Assembly (NCBI RefSeq): GCF_003663885.1
Contig: NZ_RCCE01000004.1
Coordinates: forward strand, 310,001 to 374,000
Direction: 5' to 3'
Length of the DNA: 64,000 nucleotides
Source of the DNA: Litoreibacter meonggei
GTDB lineage: Bacteria > Pseudomonadota > Alphaproteobacteria > Rhodobacterales > Rhodobacteraceae
Numbering within the stretch: position 1 is the first letter of the stretch; every line of letters begins with the position of its first letter. The position numbers and the translations under genes were made by a program. This document shows, piece by piece, positions 28,282 through 34,647 of the stretch. The notes below the pieces were generated by a model. It was not told where the DNA came from. It searched no databases and saw only the letters and a list, made by a program, of their open reading frames with translations.

Positions 28282-28323
28282 ACATTACCAGCCGATTCAG
28301 GGGGGTCAACCGCCAATCGGCTG
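28282..28323 (-). promoter_or_regulatory. Candidate ilv promoter with flanking inverted repeat
   Basis: Minus-strand TTGACC (28304-28309) and TAATGT (28282-28287) are 16 bases apart, a plausible sigma70 promoter 30-57 bases before the leader peptide. A perfect 9-base inverted repeat, CAGCCGATT (28289-28297) and AATCGGCTG (28315-28323), brackets the -35 element and could be an operator. The -10 match is only moderate. Confidence 0.45.
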
Positions 28324-28412
28324 AATTTTGTGTCTCTGGTGTCGATTTTATTGTATTTTTGTTGCGTCAGCGGCTTGTCTCACGACACTAACTCAAAAAT
28401 TGGAGACGCAGA

Positions 28413-28796
28413 ATGGCTAAACTGAAGCAGATCACCCCGTTTCTGATGTGTTCGGACATCAGGGCCGAAATCGCGTTTTTTGAGAATTATCTGGGATTCA
28501 CCACCGGATTTCTGTCCGAGGGGGACTTCGGATACGCCTTTATGCACCGCGACAATGCCGCCGTCCGGCTGTTGACCACAGACGCGGACCTGACCGACGA
28601 GAAACGACAGCAGATGGTCTATATTGACGTCGATGATGTGGATGCGCTTTGGGCCGAGTTGGGGCCGAACCTGTCGGAGTTGCCGAAAGGCCGCGTGCGT
28701 GCGCCGTTCAACCAGCCCTATAACCAGCGCGAGTTTCACGTGATCGACGAGGGGCCGAACCTGCTGATGTTCGGGCAGGGCATTGACCCTCCGTGA
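28413..28796 (+). CDS. VOC (glyoxalase/bleomycin-resistance) superfamily protein
   Basis: Small metal-dependent or ligand-binding protein of the vicinal oxygen chelate fold, with 127 residues. The pattern ITPFLMCSDIRAEIAFFENYLGF at the start, YIDVDDVDALWAEL in the middle, and REFHVIDEGPNLLMFGQ at the end fit bleomycin-resistance-like proteins. The ATG follows GGAGACGCAG. It is divergent from the ilv operon and 79 bases ahead of the type III PKS gene. The substrate is unknown. Confidence 0.82.
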   Translation: MAKLKQITPFLMCSDIRAEIAFFENYLGFTTGFLSEGDFGYAFMHRDNAAVRLLTTDADLTDEKRQQMVYIDVDDVDALWAELGPNLSELPKGRVRAPFNQPYNQREFHVIDEGPNLLMFGQGIDPP

Positions 28797-28875
28797 TAGG
28801 GCCGCGCACGTTTGTGTGAAACCGCGACCCTTTTGCCTGCCGCGCGTTATGTCTTGCAATACCTCGAAAGGATGA

Positions 28876-29922
28876 ATGCGCGTGACCGTATATCTGAACG
28901 GGCTTGGCACGGCGGTGCCACCCCATATCCTACCCCAGACGCTGGCCGAAGACACGGCACGAAGGCTGCTTGGCCCGCGCTATGCACAGTTCGAGCGGCT
29001 CGCGCCCAGCTTCGCGACCTCCGGCGTCGAGACGCGGTATTCCGTGGTGCCGATCGACTGGTTCACCCATGACAAGGGCTGGACGGAGCGCACCGCCGCG
29101 TACACCGAGGGCGCGACGGAGTTGTTCATCGACGCAGCCACCGCTGCCCTGAAGGATGCCGGCCTTTGCGCGGACCAGATCGACACGGTGGTGACGGTCT
29201 CCACCACCGGGATCGCCACCCCGACGCTGGAGGCCCGCGCCTTCACCCGTATGGGGTTTCGCCGGGACATCCAGCGCGTGCCGGTCTTCGGCCTTGGCTG
29301 CGCCGGCGGCGTCAGCGGTCTGGGCATTGCGCAGCAACTGGCGGCGGGTTGCCCCGGCTCGAAGGTGCTGATGGTGTCGGTCGAGGCGTGCTCGGTGTCG
29401 TTCCGCACGGACCGGATGCAAAAGGCCGACGTGATCGCAACCGTGCTGTTCGGCGACGGGGCCGCTGCCGCGGTGCTGTCCACCGAGGGGCAGGGGCCGA
29501 AACTTGGGGTAGCACGCCAAATCCTGTGGCCAGACACGTTGGACATCATGGGCTGGGACGTGGACGAGGTCGGGTTGGGCGTGATCTTTGACCGCTCTAT
29601 CCCCGACTTCGTGACCGCGAACCTGCGCGAGGCCGCGCTCAAGGCGCTTGATCTCAGCGGTCTGGGCGCGGCGAACATTGCGCGTTTCGTCTGCCATCCC
29701 GGCGGCGCAAAGGTCGTCACCGCCATCGAACAGTCGCTGTCCTTGCCGCCCGAAAGCCTGAGGGCGGAGCGGGACGTCCTGCGCGACTTTGGCAATATGT
29801 CCGCGCCGACGGTGCTGTTCGTGCTAAAGCAGGTGCTCGAAAACAAACAATCGGGCCAGATGGTGCTGGCCGCCCTCGGCCCCGGTTTTACCGGTGCCTT
29901 CCTGCCGCTGGAGGCCCCATGA
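28876..29922 (+). CDS. Type III polyketide synthase (chalcone/stilbene synthase family)
   Basis: Homodimeric ketosynthase that extends an acyl-CoA starter with malonyl-CoA to make pyrones, resorcinols or similar products. It has 348 residues. The catalytic triad is visible: Cys142 in FGLGCAGGVSG, His274 in VCHPGG, and Asn307 in FGNMSAPTVLF. The ATG at 28876 follows GAAAGG. Length is near the bacterial norm of 350-400. It overlaps by 4 bases with an isoprenylcysteine-methyltransferase-like gene. Such pairs (as in Bacillus bpsA-bpsB) make alkylpyrones and their methyl ethers, so a similar product is inferred here. Confidence 0.9.
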   Translation: MRVTVYLNGLGTAVPPHILPQTLAEDTARRLLGPRYAQFERLAPSFATSGVETRYSVVPIDWFTHDKGWTERTAAYTEGATELFIDAATAALKDAGLCADQIDTVVTVSTTGIATPTLEARAFTRMGFRRDIQRVPVFGLGCAGGVSGLGIAQQLAAGCPGSKVLMVSVEACSVSFRTDRMQKADVIATVLFGDGAAAAVLSTEGQGPKLGVARQILWPDTLDIMGWDVDEVGLGVIFDRSIPDFVTANLREAALKALDLSGLGAANIARFVCHPGGAKVVTAIEQSLSLPPESLRAERDVLRDFGNMSAPTVLFVLKQVLENKQSGQMVLAALGPGFTGAFLPLEAP

Positions 29923-30410
29923 CACCCGCCACCCTGTTCCTCGCCTTCATCATCGTGCAGCGCCTGTCCGAGCTGGTCATCGCCAAGCGCAACACCGCGC
30001 GGCTCGTGGCGAACGGCGCCACCGAGGTTGGCGCCGCGCATTACCCCGCCATGGTCGCGATGCACACCGCATGGATTGCGGCTCTGGTGGTCTTTGGCTG
30101 GCAAAACCCCGTTTCGGTCCCGTGGCTGGTCCTTTTTGCCGCCCTTCAGGTGTTGCGCGTGTGGATATTGCTCACGCTGGGGCGGCGCTGGACCACGCGC
30201 ATCATCCTCACTGATACGCCCTTGGTCACCACCGGCCCGTTCCGCTACCTGCGCCATCCCAATTATACGCTGGTGGTGGCGGAGATCATCGTCGCGCCGA
30301 TGGTGCTGGGGCTGGTCTGGGTCGCCGTGGTCTGGACGGTCCTGAATGCGGCGATGCTGTATGTCCGGATCAGCGCCGAGAACGCAGGGCTTGCGCCGCA
30401 GCGACGCTAG
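29919..30410 (+). CDS. Isoprenylcysteine carboxyl methyltransferase (ICMT) family protein
   Basis: Integral-membrane SAM-dependent methyltransferase of 163 residues with about four hydrophobic helices. The signature GPFRYLRHPNYTLVVAEI (about 105-122), followed by a hydrophobic stretch and an acidic R-x-x-x-E-N end (RISAENAGL), is the conserved SAM-binding part of the family. It overlaps the type III PKS by 4 bases (ATGA). The likely substrate is the polyketide product rather than a prenylated protein, as shown for BpsB-type enzymes. Confidence 0.87.
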   Translation: MTPATLFLAFIIVQRLSELVIAKRNTARLVANGATEVGAAHYPAMVAMHTAWIAALVVFGWQNPVSVPWLVLFAALQVLRVWILLTLGRRWTTRIILTDTPLVTTGPFRYLRHPNYTLVVAEIIVAPMVLGLVWVAVVWTVLNAAMLYVRISAENAGLAPQRR

Positions 30411-30447
30411 GGTCACAACTCTCAAGACCCAACACAGGAGCAGCCCC

Positions 30448-30795
30448 TTGGCCAAGACCCGCATGATCCACGAATTCGGCATGGGCACGTCGCTCCGCCG
30501 CCGCGACTACACCGAGGCCGCCGCCCGCGCCATCCGTGACGCGCTCTGGCACAACTCGGTCAGTCTGGCCGAGGCATTCGGCTTCGAGAAATCCGACATG
30601 ATTATCGACGTGGAAATTGGCGTGCAGACTCCCGAAGAAGTGGATGTCTCCAAGCTGCTCGACATTTTCCCCTACGGCCAGCCCAGTATCACCGTCAAGC
30701 AGGGCGGGTTGGACATTCCCAAGCCCGACGGCTCCGGCACCACTGTCATTGCCAACGCCGCCGTCATGGTCAGCTTCGACATGGAGGCTGCGTAA
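30448..30795 (+). CDS. Lin0512 family protein, first copy
   Basis: Conserved protein of unknown function (Lin0512 family). It has 115 residues if translation starts at TTG 30448, which has AGGAG about 8 bases upstream; the first ATG (30463) is too far from any ribosome site. Conserved stretches are HEFGMGTSLRRRDYTEAAARAIRDAL, IDVEIGVQTPEEVD and VKQGGLDIP. The family's length is about 110-120. It overlaps the second copy by one base (TAATG) and follows the PKS-methyltransferase pair by 37 bases, so all four may be one transcript. Confidence 0.82.
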   Translation: MAKTRMIHEFGMGTSLRRRDYTEAAARAIRDALWHNSVSLAEAFGFEKSDMIIDVEIGVQTPEEVDVSKLLDIFPYGQPSITVKQGGLDIPKPDGSGTTVIANAAVMVSFDMEAA

Positions 30796-31154
30796 TGGAA
30801 CATCGCATCATTCTTGAGATGGGCACCGGCAACGACCTTTACGGGCACGACTATACCAAGGCGGCCAAACGGGCCATTCACGACGCGCTGCATCATTCGT
30901 CGATCGTGATGTTCAAGTCGTTGAACATCCCCCATGAAGAGATGCGCGTGCAGGTCACCATTGGTGTGCAGCAGCCGGAACAACTCGATATTGCGGTCCT
31001 GACGGCAGAGCTGCCACGCGGCAAGGCGCAGGTCACAGCCGTGAAGGGCGGGTTGGATGTGCATGACGCGGAAAACGACCAGACCCATGTGATTGCGACC
31101 GCGGCAATCGAGGCTTTTGTGCCGATCACGGCCAAAGACTGGAAACTGTCCTAA
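30795..31154 (+). CDS. Lin0512 family protein, second copy
   Basis: A paralogue of the preceding gene, with 119 residues. Shared blocks: EMGTGNDLYGHDYTKAAKRAIHDALHHSS, VTIGVQQPEQLD, VKGGLDVHD and THVIATAAIEAF. The two copies are clearly diverged, which suggests different subunits of one complex rather than a fresh duplication. Start and stop codons overlap with the first copy as TAATG. No cofactor motif or membrane segment is visible, so the protein is probably cytoplasmic. Confidence 0.85.
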   Translation: MEHRIILEMGTGNDLYGHDYTKAAKRAIHDALHHSSIVMFKSLNIPHEEMRVQVTIGVQQPEQLDIAVLTAELPRGKAQVTAVKGGLDVHDAENDQTHVIATAAIEAFVPITAKDWKLS

Positions 31155-31190
31155 CCTACATCATTGCTTCAAAAATACCTCGGAGGGGTC

Positions 31191-31211
31191 CGGGGAGGCA
31201 GCGCCTCCCCG
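31191..31211. repeat. REP-like hairpin between convergent genes
   Basis: CGGGGAGGC (31191-31199) and GCCTCCCCG (31203-31211) are perfect 9-base arms with an AGC loop, preceded by AAAAATACCTCGGAGGGG. The sequence resembles the extragenic palindromes often found 3' of genes in Rhodobacteraceae. It lies between the second Lin0512 gene and the convergent clbS-like gene and may serve as a two-way terminator. Confidence 0.6.
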
Positions 31212-31245
31212 GCGGGTCGCCGTGCCGAAGGCAAGGCGAAAACAC

Positions 31246-31737
31246 TTATATCGACCGAAGCACTGCGCGGATATATTTTGCGGCCGACCTATAGTGGCTC
31301 GCTCCCGCGGCCTCTGCCCACCGTCCCGTGGTCCAGGTGTTGTTGGCGCCCTTCATCGGGCCGCCATAAAGCGCATCTTCTGATGCTCCTTCAATGAATG
31401 CCACGAGAGCGGCGTGTCGTTTTGCAAGACGTTCAGTGACGTCGTCCCAACTCAGATCAGCCTGACGCGCCCGCAGGTCAGCATTATATCGTTTTAGATC
31501 GTTCCACTTATAGCCTTCGGCGGGGAAGTAGACGGTCCTGCCGGCTTGCCCATCCGTGTACCAGCCCAGAAACAGGTCAATCCAGTGGGCGCGATGCCCG
31601 ATTACATCCCTAATTGATGTGCCGTCATCACGGATCATCACCTGATCGGCCTTCAATGACGCAATCAGCGTTTCGAGCTTTTCGTACTCTTTGAGTGTGA
31701 CCGCCAATAGTGCGGCTTTGTCTGTTGCTGCTGGCAT
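31246..31737 (-). CDS. ClbS/DfsB family four-helix protein
   Basis: A 163-residue DinB-like four-helix protein of the ClbS/DfsB family; ClbS in E. coli hydrolyses and disarms the genotoxin colibactin. Family features are KAALLAVTLKEYEKLETLIASL at the start, SIRDVIGHRAHWIDLFLGWY, GYKWNDLKRYNADL and TTGRWAEAAGASHYRSAAKYIRAVLR at the end. Most environmental members have no known substrate, and no colibactin-like pathway is seen here. It stands alone, convergent with the Lin0512 pair. Confidence 0.87.
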   Translation of the reverse strand: MPAATDKAALLAVTLKEYEKLETLIASLKADQVMIRDDGTSIRDVIGHRAHWIDLFLGWYTDGQAGRTVYFPAEGYKWNDLKRYNADLRARQADLSWDDVTERLAKRHAALVAFIEGASEDALYGGPMKGANNTWTTGRWAEAAGASHYRSAAKYIRAVLRSI

Positions 31738-31829
31738 GGCTCGCCCCTTTCAACCGAAAGTCTAGCGGCCCGTGAACAAAGCCGCGTTGACCTTTGTCAA
31801 ACGCGCTTCGCGCACCATCTAGCGCCCAA

Positions 31830-33149
31830 TCACAGTACCCGCGCGATTGCGGTTTGCAGCTTTGAGATGATTTCGTCGATATGCCTATCCTCCATGATAA
31901 AGGGCGGCGCGAGAAGGATGTGATCGCCTTGCTTGCCATCAATCGTGCCGCCCATCGGATAGCAAATCAGCCCCGCCTCAAAGGTCTCTTTCTTGAGGGC
32001 TTTGTGAAGTGCACGCTCTGGCGCGAAGGGGCGCTTGGTCTCGCGATCCTCTACAAATTCTATCCCGTGAAACAAGCCACGCCCGCGGATATCCCCAATG
32101 TTCGGGTGCTGACCAAAAGCCTGCATCAAACCGCTCTGCAGCTTGGCTCCCATGACCGCGCATTTGTCGACCAACCCACCATCGGTCAGCTTGGTCAACA
32201 CGGCCAAACCCGCGGCACTTGCGGTTGGGTGGCCGACATAAGTGTGCCCATGTTGGAAAAACCCGCTGCCTTGTTCAATCGCGGCATATATCTTTGCGGA
32301 ACACAGCATTGCCCCGATGGGCTGGTATCCGGCCCCAAGGCCCTTGGCGACAGCAACGATATCGGGGTTGATGCCCTCTTGTTCGCTGGCAAATAACGTG
32401 CCGGTGCGCCCCATGCCGCACATCACCTCGTCCAGGATCAAGAGCACGCCATACGTGTCGCAAATCTCCCGGATGCGTTTGAAGTAACCTTCGACAGCAG
32501 GAACTGCACCCGCGGTTGCCCCGACGACGGGTTCTGCCACAAACGCGATAACAGCGTCTTCGCCAAGTCTGAGGATCTCTGCCTCAAGCTCGTTCGCCAC
32601 GCGCAAACCGTAATCCGACGTGGATTCGTCGTCCCGCTTGCCGCGATATTCAAAACACGGCGAGATATGTGTGGTCTCGACCAACAAAGGCGAGAAGGGC
32701 GCGCGCCGCCATTCATTTCCACCCGTCGCCAATGCCCCGAGCGTGTTGCCGTGATAGCTTTGTCGTCTTGCAATGACGTGACGGCGCTGAGGTTGGCCTG
32801 TTTCCACGAAATATTGCCGCGCCAGTTTCAAAGCGGCCTCCATGGCTTCGGAGCCGCCCGACACAAGATATACGCGATCGATACCCTCAGGAGCATGTGC
32901 AATCAACTTGTCGGCCAGTTGTTCCGCCGGATCAGACGTGAAGAAGCTGGTATGCGCGAAAGCGACCTGATCCAGCTGGGCTTTGATGGCGTCTGTTACA
33001 TCGCGGTCCCCATGACCAAGACAAGACACTGCCGCGCCGCCGGAGCCGTCAAAATATGCCTTGCCTGAATGATCATACAGATAAACACCGTCTCCCTTCG
33101 CGACTGTCGGGAGCGAGGATTTTGTATGCCGAGGAAAAACATGTGACAC
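31830..33149 (-). CDS. Class III (omega) aminotransferase
   Basis: PLP-dependent transaminase of the class III family, which uses amines or omega-amino acids; the substrate is not defined. It has about 439 residues. Motifs are GSGGAAVSCLGHGDRDV, the PLP-phosphate site SGGSEAMEAALKLARQY, the class signature LLILDEVMCGMGRTGTLFASEQEGINPDIVAVAKGLGAGYQPIGA (Asp, with the Schiff-base Lys in AKGLG), and HGHTYVGHPTASAAG. GTG at 33149 is preferred because AAGGA lies 9 bases upstream; ATG at 33158 would abut that site. It is divergent from the TAXI-TRAP operon. Confidence 0.88.
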   Translation of the reverse strand: MSHVFPRHTKSSLPTVAKGDGVYLYDHSGKAYFDGSGGAAVSCLGHGDRDVTDAIKAQLDQVAFAHTSFFTSDPAEQLADKLIAHAPEGIDRVYLVSGGSEAMEAALKLARQYFVETGQPQRRHVIARRQSYHGNTLGALATGGNEWRRAPFSPLLVETTHISPCFEYRGKRDDESTSDYGLRVANELEAEILRLGEDAVIAFVAEPVVGATAGAVPAVEGYFKRIREICDTYGVLLILDEVMCGMGRTGTLFASEQEGINPDIVAVAKGLGAGYQPIGAMLCSAKIYAAIEQGSGFFQHGHTYVGHPTASAAGLAVLTKLTDGGLVDKCAVMGAKLQSGLMQAFGQHPNIGDIRGRGLFHGIEFVEDRETKRPFAPERALHKALKKETFEAGLICYPMGGTIDGKQGDHILLAPPFIMEDRHIDEIISKLQTAIARVL

Positions 33150-33158
33150 TGGCGTCAT

Positions 33159-33581
33159 TCCTTGATGAGATGAAGAGCTTTACTGAAACATACGAAACTG
33201 GCGTTGACAATGTGCTGAAACAATTGGAACATTCTCGGAACTGAAGGCTTCTGGGGGAAGTTTATTTTTTTACAATTGTCATTTGAACAGCAAAGCTCTG
33301 GCAAATGCGCGTCATTGAGTGCCACGCTGAACGAGACTGTGGAAGTTGTTGTGTCGACCCCAGTAGGTGCCGCCGCGCGCCGCCTTCGCACAACCACAAG
33401 ATGCGCAAAACTGTCATTTGCCGTTTTCTTACATCGCGTCGAGAGTCTGATCTCGAGTGCATCAACGACCGGCATGCGCGCTTCTTGGAGATGCGCCGTA
33501 TCCGTCGAAAACAGAAACCGTCGTTTCGGACGTATCTGGAACGACTAACACCACGACTACATCAACTTTGGGAGACTACTG
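33159..33581. other. Intergenic region aminotransferase / TAXI-TRAP operon
   Basis: No believable gene; an open frame 33276-33548 lacks a ribosome site and has random-looking composition. A perfect -35 hexamer TTGACA (33204-33209) is followed 17 bases later by GAACAT, a poor -10. That -10 overlaps a GAAC-N7-GAAC motif (33227-33241), identical in form to the LexA box. An AT-rich tract lies at 33255-33285. The TAXI gene's ribosome site GGGAGACT is at the 3' end. Confidence 0.4.
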
Positions 33582-34550
33582 ATGTCGAAAAACTTCAAAC
33601 TATCCGTAACCACATTCGCTGCGGCGGCCATGTTGGCGCCGGCTGCATTCGCAGAAGAGTTCATCACGATCGGCACCGGCGGTGTCACCGGGGTTTACTA
33701 CCCGACCGGCGGCGCAATTTGCCGTCTGGTCAACAAAGGCCGCAAAGAGCATGGCATTCGTTGCTCGGTCGAGTCCACGGGTGGGTCGGTTTACAACATC
33801 AACACCATCCGCGAAGGCGAGCTGGAATTTGGCGTGGCCCAATCTGACTGGCAGTACCATGCCTATAACGGCACGTCCAAATTCGAAGACGCTGGCCCCT
33901 TTGAAGGTCTTCGCGCCGTGTTCTCCGTACACCCCGAGCCCTTCACCGTTGTGGCCCGTGCGGATTCAGGCATCACCAATTTCGATGACCTGAAAGGCAA
34001 GCGTGTCAATATCGGCAACCCTGGTTCCGGCGCGCGTGGCACGATGGAAGTTCTGATGGGGGCCAAAGGATGGACCACCGATGACTTCACTCTGGCATCC
34101 GAATTGAAGCCTGCCGAGCAATCCGCTGCGCTGTGTGACAACCAGATCGACGCTATGGTCTTCACGGTTGGCCACCCTTCTGGCACCATCCAAGAAGCGA
34201 CCACTGCTTGTGACTCCGTGCTGGTTACCGTCGATGGCGATTCCGTAAGCGCGCTGATCGCAGATAACTCTTTCTACCGGACAGCTACAGTTCCCGGTGG
34301 AATGTATCGCGGCAACGACAGCGACGTAGCCACGTTTGGTGTGGGTGCGACTTTCGTGACGTCGACAGCCGTTTCGGATGACGCGGTTTATGCCGTCGTC
34401 AGCGCAGTGTTCGAAAACTTCGACGACTTCAAGAAACTGCACCCTGCATTTGCAAATCTCGACCCTAAAGAGATGGCGACTGCTGGTCTGTCCGCTCCGC
34501 TGCACCCCGGTGCTGCGAAGTACTACAAAGAAAAAGGTCTGATCGAGTAA
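33582..34550 (+). CDS. TAXI-family TRAP transporter solute receptor
   Basis: Periplasmic substrate-binding protein of a TRAP transporter (TAXI type). It has 322 residues with a signal peptide (KLSVTTFAAAAMLAPAAFA). The family run ITIGTGGVTGVYYPTGGAICRLVNKGRKEHGIRCSVESTGGS (about 27-68), VYNINTIREGELEFGVAQSD and GKRVNIGNPGSGARG follow. The ATG follows GGGAGACTACTG. The fused permease follows 97 bases later and then UspA. The ligand cannot be predicted with confidence; characterised TAXI receptors bind glutamate/2-oxoglutarate-like acids. Confidence 0.94.
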   Translation: MSKNFKLSVTTFAAAAMLAPAAFAEEFITIGTGGVTGVYYPTGGAICRLVNKGRKEHGIRCSVESTGGSVYNINTIREGELEFGVAQSDWQYHAYNGTSKFEDAGPFEGLRAVFSVHPEPFTVVARADSGITNFDDLKGKRVNIGNPGSGARGTMEVLMGAKGWTTDDFTLASELKPAEQSAALCDNQIDAMVFTVGHPSGTIQEATTACDSVLVTVDGDSVSALIADNSFYRTATVPGGMYRGNDSDVATFGVGATFVTSTAVSDDAVYAVVSAVFENFDDFKKLHPAFANLDPKEMATAGLSAPLHPGAAKYYKEKGLIE

Positions 34551-34647
34551 GGTCATACCTATCGGGAGCGGGCGGCAACGCCCCTCCCACGCTGCCTCAA
34601 TGAACAAAAAGCGCTGATAAAATTCAGACATTCCGACCGGGGGACAC

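Noticed and set aside
28930-30488. Minus-strand open frame of 502 codons opposite the type III PKS and methyltransferase genes
   Set aside because: The plus-strand proteins have clear catalytic motifs; the minus frame is a GC-rich shadow without homology.
33276-33548. Open frame of 90 codons before the TAXI receptor
   Set aside because: No ribosome site, random-looking composition, and it overlaps other equally long frames in the same gap.
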